Of a stretch of 49,545 nucleotides of DNA, positions 25,595 through 34,117 are shown in pieces. The stretch comes from DATGZX01 sp035296965. Its GTDB lineage: Bacteria; Planctomycetota; Planctomycetia; Gemmatales; Gemmataceae. How positions within the stretch are numbered: the stretch's first letter is position 1; the number at the start of each line of letters is the position of its first letter. Both the position numbers and the translations under genes were made by a program. The notes below the pieces were generated by a model. That model did not search any database. It saw only the letters and a program-made list of their open reading frames with translations, and had not been told where the DNA came from. The stretch is from contig DATGZX010000400.1 of the NCBI GenBank assembly GCA_035296965.1, positions 1 through 49,545 of the forward strand, in the 5' to 3' direction.

Positions 25595-26610
25595 GGATCA
25601 AATGCCACGATCTTCCGGATCCACAATACGCCCACGAGCATAAAGCCTAGGGTGGCGGCCAGCAGGGGCTGATGGTCCAGAAGCACCTTGGCGTAGTCGC
25701 GATTGATGACGTAGAGGACACCGAAGATGACGAACGGCAGCACGAGCAAGGTCGATCCCTGCAATCTGCCCTCGGCCGTCAGCGCGCGCACTTGCTGGGC
25801 CAGGCGTAAGCGATTGCGCACTAACACGGCAAGCCGATCCAGTACCTCCGACAGATTGCCCCCGCATTCATGCTGGATCAGCATGGCCATCACGAAGATG
25901 TGCAGTTCCAGGATCCCCGAACGGCGGGCCATGTCGTGATAGGTCACTTCGGGACGCAACCCGAAGTTCTGCTGCTGCTGGCAGCTGGCAAGTTCTTTTG
26001 CGATAGGATCCTCGTAAGATTCGATGACGCACTGGATGGCTTGCGTCACGGAACTCCCGGAGCGCAGGACGCGTGCCATCAGCTCGAAGGCTCCGGGGAG
26101 TTGTTTCAGGAAGGCCAATTGGCGAGCCTGCATGCGCAGGCGCGCGAGCTGCAAGGGTAGTGCGAGCCCCGCAAGAAAGCCAACAGGACCTAACAAGATG
26201 CCGCCCCAGAGAAGGCCGACGCCTCCCAGCAACAGGGCCAGGGAAAGAGATCCCGCCACGAACTGTCGGCCCGTCAGCGGCAGACGCGCGTGCTGAAGCA
26301 TCACGTCGAGCCGATGGTACAAGCCTGGCGAACTGGGCCCCAAGGAAGGAGCGTCCCGCTGCTGCTTCGCTGAAGAAGTATCATCGGTGATGTGGAGCCG
26401 TTCTGGGTTCCGAAAAAGGATGTGCTCCGATACGTGGCGAGCGCTCTTGCTGATTCCGTCGGCTATGCGCTTGCGAATAAGCGCGGCGTCCGAAGACCTG
26501 CGTTCGAGGAGTTGCAGGCCCAAGAACAGGGCAAACGCCACGACCGGAAATATCACGAAAAATGGGACCACTTCCTCGTCTCCGACGCATTCGATCCATT
26601 GCGATATCAT
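25591..26610 (-). CDS. tadB: TadB-like inner-membrane platform protein (T2SSF)
   Basis: I place the start at the ATG at 26610, giving 339 residues. The frame is open to 26667, but those 19 codons are read from the arm of an inverted-repeat element and are unlikely to be original. The protein has an N-terminal helix (VPFFVIFPVVAFALFLGL), a double helix in the middle (FVAGSLSLALLLGGVGLLWGGILLG), the T2SSF domain (LPGAFELMARVLRSGSSVTQAI, HIFVMAMLIQHECGGNLSEVLD) and two C-terminal helices. The ribosome site is weak, perhaps because the inserted repeat replaced the upstream sequence. It is the partner of TadC. Confidence 0.86.
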   Translation of the reverse strand: MISQWIECVGDEEVVPFFVIFPVVAFALFLGLQLLERRSSDAALIRKRIADGISKSARHVSEHILFRNPERLHITDDTSSAKQQRDAPSLGPSSPGLYHRLDVMLQHARLPLTGRQFVAGSLSLALLLGGVGLLWGGILLGPVGFLAGLALPLQLARLRMQARQLAFLKQLPGAFELMARVLRSGSSVTQAIQCVIESYEDPIAKELASCQQQQNFGLRPEVTYHDMARRSGILELHIFVMAMLIQHECGGNLSEVLDRLAVLVRNRLRLAQQVRALTAEGRLQGSTLLVLPFVIFGVLYVINRDYAKVLLDHQPLLAATLGFMLVGVLWIRKIVAFDP

Positions 26611-26632
26611 TCGCACAGGGCCAGTAACTACT

Positions 26633-26743
26633 GAGCCTGCTGAAAAAGGGGTCTGACCCCCTACCAAGCTTCACTGATTTCCCACTTTATTGGGGATCTA
26701 GCGCCCTTCGTGGAAGGGGTCAGACCCCTTTTTCAGCAGGCTC
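26633..26743. mobile_element. 111-bp MITE-like element with 28-bp perfect inverted repeats inside the tad operon
   Basis: The left arm (26633-26660) and right arm (26716-26743) are exact reverse complements over 28 bases and begin GAGCCTGCTGAAAAAGGGG. Each arm also holds the inner palindrome GGGGTCTGACCCC. On the outward strand each arm reads as a G/C hairpin followed by TTTTT, so it could end transcription in both directions. The 55-bp centre codes for nothing. It lies between the stop of tadA and the start of tadB. No transposase is present, and a related single arm occurs at 19725. Confidence 0.7.
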
Positions 26744-26782
26744 CTAGTAAGGGGCACCGGCCCCATTCCAGGAATCACCGGT

Positions 26783-28168
26783 TCAGGCAACCTCAGTCGC
26801 GGTTATGACTGGGGCCAAAATGCGCCGCTCGAAGAGTTCCGGAGAGAGCGGCGTTCCAAGGACCGCCAGGCGCTCGAGACAGCGTGGACGAATTCCTGTC
26901 ACGTGGAAACAACCGTGAGCTCGGCGCTCCTTGTCCACGCCGGTCTGTTTGAAGGCGAAAATATCCTGCATGAGAAAATTCTCCCCCTCGATCCCGGAGA
27001 CCTCGGAGACTTTGACGATCTTGCGCTCGCCACCCAGGAGCCGGCTTACCTGGATGATAATGTGGATCGCAGAAGCGATTTGCCTGCGAATCACCCAGAT
27101 CGGCAAATCGAAGCCCGCCATGCCTACCATGATCTCGAGCCGGCTCAATGCTTCGCGCGTGTCGTTCGCGTGGACCGTGCTCAAGCTTCCTTCGTGGCCG
27201 GTATTCATGGCCTGCAGCATGTCCAGTGCCTCGGCGCCCCGGCACTCCCCGACGATGATTCGATCCGGGCGCATGCGCAAAGCATTCCGCACCAGCTCGC
27301 GCGTCGTTACCTCGCCAAACCCCTCCACGTTGTTGGGCCTGGTCTCGAGCCGGCCGACGTGAGACTGCAGGAGCCGTAGTTCCGCTGCGTCTTCGATGGT
27401 AATGACGCGCTCCTCCTCCGGGATGAAAGCCGACAGCGCATTAAGGAGGGTCGTCTTGCCGCTGCCGGTCCCTCCGGAGATCAGAATGTTCACCCGGGCC
27501 CGTACGCAAGCGGCCAGGAAATCCATGATCTCGGCTGTGGCCGACTTGTTGGTAATCAAGTCAGCGGCCTGGATCGGCTTGATGCTGAAGCGGCGGATCG
27601 AGACCAGGGCCCCATCCAGCGCGAGAGGCGGGATGATCGCATTGACGCGGCTGCCATCCGGCAAGCGGCTGTCCACCATCGGATTGGCTGCGTCCACGCG
27701 CCGGCCGGCCTGTCCTACAATGCGCTGGATGATGTGTAGAAGGTGGAAAGCATCGTTGAATGCGACATTGACTCGCTGCATTTGCCCGTTGCGCTCGACA
27801 TACACCGTGTTGGGGCCATTAATCAGGATGTCGCTCACGTTGGGGTCGTTCATGAGAGGCTGAAGCGGACCCAGGCCGAACGTTTCATCCAACACTTCAC
27901 GAACCAAGCACGCCCGCTCATTGGCACTGAGGAGACGGGAGCTTCGCTGGCAAAGTTCATCGGCGACGCGCCGGACTTCGAGCTGGAGTTCCTCCTTGGT
28001 CATCGCGGCCAGCGCGCCCATGTCCATGTTGACCACGAGCTGCTGATGTAATTGGATTTTCAGCTGACGCAGATCTTCATTGCCAACCGGCTGCCCAACA
28101 TCCGTGTTGATCTCTTCTTCCGGGCCATTTGGCGCTTCATTGAATTGAGGAACAGCGGTGCGTAGCAT
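26783..28168 (-). CDS. tadA: TadA/CpaF secretion ATPase
   Basis: The 461-residue protein (ATG at 28168 behind GAGGA; the frame extends 16 codons upstream) is a GspE/VirB11-type hexameric ATPase of the CpaF class. Visible are LGPLQPLMNDPNVSDILING, RVDAANPMVDSRLPDGSRV, Walker A GGTGSGKTT (232-240), the Asp box VITIEDAAEL, Walker B RIIVGE (303-308) and the His box GHEGSLSTVHAND. The C-terminal 60 residues (FKQTGVDKERRAHGCF, TGIRPRC) match CpaF tails. It should power Tad pilus assembly at the inner membrane with TadB and TadC. It lies 75 bp downstream of tadZ. Confidence 0.93.
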   Translation of the reverse strand: MLRTAVPQFNEAPNGPEEEINTDVGQPVGNEDLRQLKIQLHQQLVVNMDMGALAAMTKEELQLEVRRVADELCQRSSRLLSANERACLVREVLDETFGLGPLQPLMNDPNVSDILINGPNTVYVERNGQMQRVNVAFNDAFHLLHIIQRIVGQAGRRVDAANPMVDSRLPDGSRVNAIIPPLALDGALVSIRRFSIKPIQAADLITNKSATAEIMDFLAACVRARVNILISGGTGSGKTTLLNALSAFIPEEERVITIEDAAELRLLQSHVGRLETRPNNVEGFGEVTTRELVRNALRMRPDRIIVGECRGAEALDMLQAMNTGHEGSLSTVHANDTREALSRLEIMVGMAGFDLPIWVIRRQIASAIHIIIQVSRLLGGERKIVKVSEVSGIEGENFLMQDIFAFKQTGVDKERRAHGCFHVTGIRPRCLERLAVLGTPLSPELFERRILAPVITATEVA

Positions 28169-28243
28169 TGGGCAATCCTCGGTTTTTGTGGCTGGGGGTA
28201 AGAGCTGGAAGTTCAAGTCCGCTCTTCCGTCGCGCTGGTCCTA

Positions 28244-29461
28244 TCATGTGCTTGCGGCTCGCTTTCTAAAGCCGATGGACGATGCACTCCAAGCTCGCGA
28301 AAAGAAGGAAGACGAGGTGGGCGGCCTCTCGAACTCGCCCCTCGCCAATTGTTCCAGGCTTTGCGCGACCTTGCTGTGTGGCTCACTGAGGACGATCGGT
28401 ATGCCCGCGTTATTGGCCCGCCGGACAGTCTTGGGATCATGCGGAATGAAGAGCGTGAGCCTTTGGCCTAGGGCGTCTTCGGCGTCTTTGATTGGCAGTT
28501 CCCCAGGCTGGCCGTATTGATTGACAACGAGCTGCACTTGGCTTCGAGGAATGTCAAGCTTGACGAAGTAATCCAAGATCTGACACGTCTTGCGCAGCGA
28601 AGTGAAGTCCAGCCGGCAGACCAAAAGGATGTCCGAGGCCTGTTGCAGCAGGAGAACTTGTTCGTCGTGAAAGCAATCCTCCAGATCGACCACGACCTGC
28701 GGGAAAGACTTGCGGGCCATGGCAAGGATCTGCGCTACGCCATGGACTGTCGCGAGGCGAGCATCCGCGAGATGGGGCGACGCCGCAAGGAGGCGCACCC
28801 CGCTAGCGTGGTCGCTGAGGCTCTTCTGGAACATGGCGCGGTCCAGGCGCTTTTCATTCCTGCAAAGATCCGTGAGCGTGAACTGAGGTTTCAAGTCCAG
28901 CAGCGCTGCCAGGTCTCCGCGCCCTGCGTGGAAATCGATCAATGCGCACGGGCCGCGCGCCCTGGCCAGGCACACGGCTAAATTGGTCGCCACCGTGCTC
29001 GCCCCACTCCCTCCGCTGGCCGACAAGACCGCCGTAACAGGAGCCAGCGGTGAAGGGCGTGTGTTTCTGTTCAGAATACGCGTCCACACGGCCTCCACGC
29101 CGGATTCCAGCTTAGCCTCATCAATGTAATGATCGGCACCAATTTGCAACGCCTGCAAAATCACCCGGGATTCGGAAGCCTCCCCGACGGCAATCACATT
29201 TCCTGTGAATGCGAGTCGAAGATGTGCGACCATCTCCAAGGCTCGATCGGGATGCGGCGAAAGGACGACGAACACTGCTTCCGCCTGAACATCGGCTCTG
29301 ACGATTTCCTCACCGGTCGCGGTGAACACACTCTGGGCGCCAGCCCGCCCTTGCAGCAGCCTAGCCAAGCGCGCTCCAGTCGGATTCTCCAGGCAGTCGC
29401 AGACGACCAACACGGACACGTGGGCGCCCTCCGCATGTCTTTGCTCAGCAACAGATCCCAT
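28244..29461 (-). CDS. tadZ: TadZ/CpaE-like ATPase for pilus localisation
   Basis: The 405-residue protein (ATG at 29461, two codons inside a TTG) has an N-terminal receiver-like domain without a clear phospho-acceptor (about 15-125) and a MinD/ParA-type ATPase domain. The P-loop reads SGGSGAST (149-156) where MinD has KGGxGKT, so both lysines are replaced, as is usual in CpaE/TadZ. Further motifs are CALIDFHAGRGDLAALLD and VVVDLEDCFHDEQV (switch II region) and QLVVNQYG. In other Tad systems it places the machine at the cell pole. It lies 37 bp after the ECF gene, probably in one transcript. Confidence 0.86.
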   Translation of the reverse strand: MGSVAEQRHAEGAHVSVLVVCDCLENPTGARLARLLQGRAGAQSVFTATGEEIVRADVQAEAVFVVLSPHPDRALEMVAHLRLAFTGNVIAVGEASESRVILQALQIGADHYIDEAKLESGVEAVWTRILNRNTRPSPLAPVTAVLSASGGSGASTVATNLAVCLARARGPCALIDFHAGRGDLAALLDLKPQFTLTDLCRNEKRLDRAMFQKSLSDHASGVRLLAASPHLADARLATVHGVAQILAMARKSFPQVVVDLEDCFHDEQVLLLQQASDILLVCRLDFTSLRKTCQILDYFVKLDIPRSQVQLVVNQYGQPGELPIKDAEDALGQRLTLFIPHDPKTVRRANNAGIPIVLSEPHSKVAQSLEQLARGEFERPPTSSSFFSRAWSASSIGFRKRAAST

Positions 29462-29498
29462 CACCAACTCACTGACACCTGCTCCTGAAGATCGGAGT

Positions 29499-30146
29499 TC
29501 ATGCTTTGGCCGCGCCTTTGCCGTGAAACGGCCGCGGTAGGCCTGGCACGCCAGCCTTCTTCACTCCCGGGCGTATGAGCAACGCGCTCTGCTCCGCATT
29601 CAAGCGCCGCGCAAGATCGTAAAGGATCCGGCGAATGCTGCTCTCATGGAAGCCAGTGCGCGCCGCGATCTCCGCAAGATGCAATCCCTTGAGCCGGAGG
29701 CGCACAATTTCTCGATGGGCTTGAGGACACATTGTCAATAGGCGTTCCTGCAATTCTCCAGCTCGCGCAAATGCACTTGGACGAGGTTTTTCCACAGCGC
29801 GCGCGTCAGCGCCTGCAGATTCGCAAAGAGGCTCTTCACGGTTCATGGCGCCGCGGTGTCGGCGGATGCCCTCGAGGAGTCGATTGCGGGTTGCCTTCAG
29901 CAGAAATGCGCGGAGATGGCCCGCGCTCTCAAATTCCCAACGCGACCGACGGAAACCAGGAAGCAGCCTGGTCCACACCGATTGGACAATGTCATCCGCA
30001 TCGACCTTGGTACGAAGACGCGCGGGAATCGTGCGGTCCACTGCTTTGCGCAAATCCGCCGCGACCGCCAGGAAGACCTTCTCGATTGCCGCTCCATCGC
30101 CCGCCTGGAACTCCTGGAGCAGTGCGTCAAGTTCGTCTGGACCCAT
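29499..30146 (-). CDS. ECF-type RNA polymerase sigma factor heading the tad operon
   Basis: A 215-residue sigma factor with both helix-turn-helix regions. Region 2: DADDIVQSVWTRLLPG with the following FESAGHLRAFLLKATRNRL. Region 4: LRLKGLHLAEIAARTGFHESSIRRILYDLARRL. I chose the ATG at 30146 (MGPDELDALLQEFQAGDG), which fits the family start; ATG 30170 and GTG 30194 are also in frame. The last 25 residues are basic and Gly/Pro-rich. No anti-sigma gene is adjacent. Many planctomycete ECF factors pair with Ser/Thr kinases, and here the kinase lies at the far end of the same gene row. Confidence 0.88.
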   Translation of the reverse strand: MGPDELDALLQEFQAGDGAAIEKVFLAVAADLRKAVDRTIPARLRTKVDADDIVQSVWTRLLPGFRRSRWEFESAGHLRAFLLKATRNRLLEGIRRHRGAMNREEPLCESAGADARAVEKPRPSAFARAGELQERLLTMCPQAHREIVRLRLKGLHLAEIAARTGFHESSIRRILYDLARRLNAEQSALLIRPGVKKAGVPGLPRPFHGKGAAKA

Positions 30147-30908
30147 GATTACATCAAGTACCTGGCGCATTCGCCACAGCAAGGATCGCGGCACTCGGGA
30201 AAACGCTTAACGGTCGCGTCTGCGACAGATGCCCGGGGCTTGCAAATGGTGAATGGCCGAAAAGGCTTGAGTGGTTTAATGGGGAGATGAGCCATCACAC
30301 CTGCGCTAGCGGCGACGTTCATGATGTCGGTCGCATATCTCGCTGTAAACCATAGCTCTGAAGTTCTGACAAAGCAAAGAATGCCAGGGCACTCGGCCGT
30401 GAGCAAAAGTTTGCCATGTTCCCCCTGAAATATGCAGCGCCGCCACTATGAGAATTAGGTAGGCCATCCCTCTACTGCATGGGAGAAAGCTGCACGGATT
30501 CGGTGTATTCGGTTACAGTTGAGTTTTCTCGTGCTAGCGGCAAGATACCTCGTGGCGCTAAGGACCCTACTGAGATCCCGTATATGCAGGCGCAAAAGGT
30601 GTCAGAGTCAGCCGTGCGCGTATAGCTACGTATCTCCCATATGCGTTAGAGCTCGCTGTCTGCACGGTCGTCTACGCTCCAGCCCCAGGCATGTGCGCGT
30701 AGACGTACGTAGTAAGGATCTAGCGCTATTGCATGTGGCAAGCGCGCTTTCTTCCCGGTGGCGCATTGACGTAAATGGCAGACTCTTGACTCAGATGACC
30801 CGGCACGGACCTTGCACTCCGCGCCGACCAACACGCAAGTGGCTGGGCGTCCGAGCAGAGAGTCTGAGAACCAGGTCTTCGGGATATGCTCTCACCGGAG
30901 GTTTCGTC
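30147..30908. other. Divergent intergenic region
   Basis: About 760 bp lies between the ECF gene (minus) and a small plus-strand ORF, so promoters for both directions are expected. A hairpin with GTCTACGC (30670-30677) and GCGTAGAC (30697-30704) is present inside a stretch rich in TACG/CGTA steps. No gene is seen. Confidence 0.5.
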
Positions 30909-31109
30909 ATGGATCAACAGGAACACGATTCTGGTCTGTCCAGATTAAAAACCAAGCTTATTCGTCGTCTCGGCGGCAAGCGGATACCTGTTCGGAGGCC
31001 CTCTCACCAACCAGATGCCAAGGTGAGTGAATCGCCTACAACCTCGCAAAAGTCGATAGATTCCGAACGCCCCGGTCCGCCGTGCAGCCAGATTCGCCTG
31101 GCCGAGTAG
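30909..31109 (+). CDS. Small basic hypothetical protein
   Basis: A 66-residue frame starts at an ATG with an excellent ribosome site (CGGAGG, seven bases upstream). The product is hydrophilic with a basic middle (RLKTKLIRRLGGKRIPVRRP) and a Ser/Pro-rich end; no motif, signal peptide or membrane helix is visible. The leader CCGGAGGTTTCGTCATG resembles those of the next two plus-strand genes at 31322 and 34118, which supports real expression. It may be the first gene of a unit with the hybrid kinase 212 bp downstream. Function unknown. Confidence 0.45.
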   Translation: MDQQEHDSGLSRLKTKLIRRLGGKRIPVRRPSHQPDAKVSESPTTSQKSIDSERPGPPCSQIRLAE

Positions 31110-31321
31110 CAGGGTGGCCCTGAATTCACTGCTAGAAAAAAAACGCGGAAAACAGGCGCGCTTTATCGTGCCCAGCGCATTAACACTTGCAGAATTCGAT
31201 TGACAAGACGCCGAGAACGGCCCGTGCGAGCGGCCTGGCGGGTCTTGCACAGAAATTGGATGTTTTGAACCGGCGAATGCGTGAAAACAATCCGCTCGCC
31301 GAAATAACCGGAGACTAGGTC

Positions 31322-33721
31322 ATGTCACAAAGCATGGCGAATTGCCGCTCGGTTCCTTGGCGACCCAGCGACGCTTCTTTCACTCGAAGAGACCGAAGAC
31401 ACGCGTGGAATCGGGACGAGCGCGGCGGCGTGGGCGACCCTAGGAAAGGCGACCACTTCCTCCAGGCTGTCCTCGATTCGCTTCCAGCGGGTATTGCCAT
31501 CCTGGATGCCGACGGCATTATCATGGCCGTCAACGAGAAGTGGAAGCAGGCGGCTCACCGGTACGGCGACCACAGAATAGCAAACACGGGAGTCAACTAC
31601 CTTGATTGTGTCCGAGCTGCGGCGGGGCCGTACTCCGGAGTAGCACTGGCAGCCGATAAGAGCATTCGGGCCGTGATGGACGGATCCGTCCCTCGAATTA
31701 CCCTGGAGTACACCCGCCGTTTTCTCTCGCGGCAACGCTGGCTTGTTCTTGACGTCTTGCCGTTGGACCGGAGTCCAGGCAGTGTCGTGGTATGTCATTT
31801 CGACGTAACGGAGAGGAATTCCCAGATGGCGAGATTGCTGGAGAACGAGAAATGGCTCCTGCAATTGGCTGAAAACGGTCCGCAGGTCTCTTGCGGTCTC
31901 GATGCCGAAGCAAATAAAGGGTTGCATGTCAGCTCCGGTTCTGCAGATCTGTTGGGCCCTAGCTGCCAGAGGCTTTACGTCGCCGCGCATTCTCGCGCGA
32001 ATGGGGTCCACTCCGACGATCGAGAGCACGTGACGGCAAGCATGGCCGTGATGCGCGAGCTAGGCGCTTTGGAAGCCGAGTACCGCATTGTGCGTCCCGA
32101 CGGCTCTTTACAATGGGCCGGGACCAAGTGGACAGCAGTGCCGGGGCCGGGCGGAAATACCAAACCGATCGTGGCGACCGCCGAGGAGGTAGCCGCGCGT
32201 CGTAAGACGGACGAGGCATCCTGCAAGTTGGCCGCGATCGTCGTAAGTTCCGAGCATGCCATCGTCAGCACCTCCCTCGATGGCCTTGTCACTACCTGGA
32301 ACCCTGGTGCTGAGCGGCTCCTTGGCTATTCCAAGGAGGAAATCGTCGGCAAGCACTTCTCCATCTTGCAGACCCCCGAAGACGACCACTTTGTGGAAGA
32401 GATTCTGACACGGATACGCAAAGGCGAACGGGTTCCGGCTCGCGAGGCTGCTATGCAGCGAATGGACGGCACGCGGGCCGAGATCTCCATAAGTGCCGCT
32501 CCCATTCTCAATTTCCAGGGGGAGGCCGTCGGCGTCTCCATGATGGCCCTGGACGTTTCTGAGAAGAGGCGGCTGCAAGAGCAGCTCCGTCAGACGCAAA
32601 GAATGGCAGCCCTGGGCAGCCTGGCGGGGGGCGTCGCCCACGATTTTAATAACCTGCTCACCATTATCTCTGGGTACAGCGACATTGTGCTCGACCGCCT
32701 GGTGGCAGGCGACGAGACAAGAGAGCTTGTTACAGAAATCAAGGAAGCAGGGCACCGGGCCGCCGGCTTGACCCGGCAACTCCTGGCGTTCTCCAGGAAA
32801 CAGGTTCTGGAACCGCGCGTTCTCACGCTCAACACCATCCTCTCCCAGAGCGAGAAACTGCTCCGCCGTCTGCTTGGCGAAGACATCGATCTGGCGATGG
32901 TCCTCCGATCAGACGTGGGCCTGGTCAAAGCAGATGCGGGCCAGATCGATCAGGTCTTGATGAACCTGGCAGTCAACGCCCGGGATGCGATGCCGCGCGG
33001 GGGAAAACTGACCATTGAAACTGCCAGTGTCGAACTTGATGAATGCTACTGTCAGTCCCGCTCAGACGTGAAGCCTGGGCGCTACGTCATGCTGGCCGTG
33101 AGTGACACTGGGTTCGGCATGGACAATCACACGAAGCACCTTTTGTTCGAGCCCTTTTTCACGACAAAAGCACCTGGAAAGGGCGTCGGCCTGGGACTCG
33201 CGATGGTCCATGACTTCATAAAACAGAGTGGCGGCCACATTGCCGTCTACAGCGAGCCAGGGCAGGGAGCGACGTTCAAATTGTATCTTCCGGAGTTTGT
33301 AGGCCTTTCATCGGCTGGCGAGGGGCAGATAGCTATCCAGAAGTTCGCCCCTGGCACGGAGACAATTCTCATCGTCGAGGACGATGAGGGCGTGCGCGTT
33401 CTCACAAAACAATTCCTTCAACATTGTGGCTACACCGTGCTGGACGCGGCGACTGCCGAAGAAGGCCTGAGTCTGGCCGAATCGTATTCTCACCCGATCG
33501 ACTTACTTCTCGTGGACGTGGTGCTGCCAGGCATGGACGGACCTCGCATGGCCGAACGGCTGGCCCTGCTGAGGCCGGAGATCAAGGTGTTGTACTTTTC
33601 AGGGTACACAGACAACGCCGTTGTTCGCCACGGCATTCTGAAATCGAAAGACTGGTTCCTGCAAAAACCCTTCACCCGAAACGGGCTTGCTCAGGAAGTT
33701 CGCGCTGTACTGGATTCGTAA
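31322..33721 (+). CDS. Hybrid histidine kinase with three PAS domains and a C-terminal receiver
   Basis: The 799-residue cytoplasmic protein begins at the ATG at 31322 (GGAGACTAGGTC upstream; a second ATG lies four codons in). PAS1 is at about 45-165 (LDSLPAGIAILDADG), PAS2 at about 170-295 (EAEYRIVRPDGSLQW), PAS3 at about 300-415 (HAIVSTSLDGLVTTWNPGAERL). HisKA carries GGVAHDFNNLL (His440), HATPase carries NLAVNARDA, DTGFGM (595-600) and GVGLGLAM, and the receiver (about 680-799) has Asp732. Residues from the His box to the end are strongly alike to the kinase at 9352-11244 (shared NNLLTIISGYSD, TRQLLAFSR, FEPFFTTK, SGGHIAVYSE). No membrane helices: the signal should be internal, perhaps redox or a ligand bound by PAS. 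Confidence 0.92.
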   Translation: MSQSMANCRSVPWRPSDASFTRRDRRHAWNRDERGGVGDPRKGDHFLQAVLDSLPAGIAILDADGIIMAVNEKWKQAAHRYGDHRIANTGVNYLDCVRAAAGPYSGVALAADKSIRAVMDGSVPRITLEYTRRFLSRQRWLVLDVLPLDRSPGSVVVCHFDVTERNSQMARLLENEKWLLQLAENGPQVSCGLDAEANKGLHVSSGSADLLGPSCQRLYVAAHSRANGVHSDDREHVTASMAVMRELGALEAEYRIVRPDGSLQWAGTKWTAVPGPGGNTKPIVATAEEVAARRKTDEASCKLAAIVVSSEHAIVSTSLDGLVTTWNPGAERLLGYSKEEIVGKHFSILQTPEDDHFVEEILTRIRKGERVPAREAAMQRMDGTRAEISISAAPILNFQGEAVGVSMMALDVSEKRRLQEQLRQTQRMAALGSLAGGVAHDFNNLLTIISGYSDIVLDRLVAGDETRELVTEIKEAGHRAAGLTRQLLAFSRKQVLEPRVLTLNTILSQSEKLLRRLLGEDIDLAMVLRSDVGLVKADAGQIDQVLMNLAVNARDAMPRGGKLTIETASVELDECYCQSRSDVKPGRYVMLAVSDTGFGMDNHTKHLLFEPFFTTKAPGKGVGLGLAMVHDFIKQSGGHIAVYSEPGQGATFKLYLPEFVGLSSAGEGQIAIQKFAPGTETILIVEDDEGVRVLTKQFLQHCGYTVLDAATAEEGLSLAESYSHPIDLLLVDVVLPGMDGPRMAERLALLRPEIKVLYFSGYTDNAVVRHGILKSKDWFLQKPFTRNGLAQEVRAVLDS

Positions 33722-33747
33722 AGCATTTCACATGTCCTTCGTTCCTT

Positions 33748-33766
33748 CACAGGGCGGCGCCCTGTG
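33748..33766 (+). terminator. Palindrome after the hybrid kinase gene
   Basis: CACAGGGC pairs with GCCCTGTG around a GGC loop. There is no T-run, so it would have to be a Rho-independent-like stem without the U tract or an mRNA 3' end stem. Confidence 0.35.
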
Positions 33767-34064
33767 TGAGTTCGAGCACCAGCCCTGCGGCTGGGGAACG
33801 AACCTGCTGGTGGCACCCTCCATGCAAGGGCGCGGCAACGTTCTGCTTCTTCCGCGGCGGAACGACGCCCTGCCTCGATGGCATGGGGCTCCACGAGATG
33901 CAGCCCGCCCGGCTCTTTCTCCTGTCATCGAGTAACAGCCTATTTGCTAGAAGCACGCGCGCTTTTCTCACTCCGGCGCATTGACATGACTAGATCACTT
34001 TGCACCGCACCCCGAAGAGGAGCCTGCCGATCCGTCCTAGCGCACCTAGTATTCCCAGTCCGGC

Positions 34065-34102
34065 AAGGCAAGGAAGGATGAAGCAATCCTGCGCCTTGCC
34101 TT
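34065..34102 (+). promoter_or_regulatory. 5' leader stem-loop
   Basis: AAGGCAAGG (34065-34073) pairs with CCTTGCCTT (34094-34102), and an inner AGGAT (34075-34079) pairs with ATCCT (34086-34090). The stem ends three bases before CGGAGG, the ribosome site of the gene at 34118, so its folding could govern access to that site. No riboswitch class is recognised. Confidence 0.4.
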
Positions 34103-34117
34103 ATCGGAGGTATCGCC

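Larger units (their letters stand above)
33722..34117. other. Intergenic region with possible terminator and 5' hairpin
   Basis: There is a G/C palindrome at 33748-33766, 27 bp past the kinase stop, and a 38-base stem-loop at 34065-34102 just before the ribosome site of the next gene. Overlapping small frames here have no ribosome site. Confidence 0.5.

Noticed and set aside
28190..28230. GTTCAAGTCC-like stretch resembling a tRNA T-arm
   Set aside because: No acceptor or anticodon stems can be formed around it, and it lies in the short gap between tadZ and tadA.
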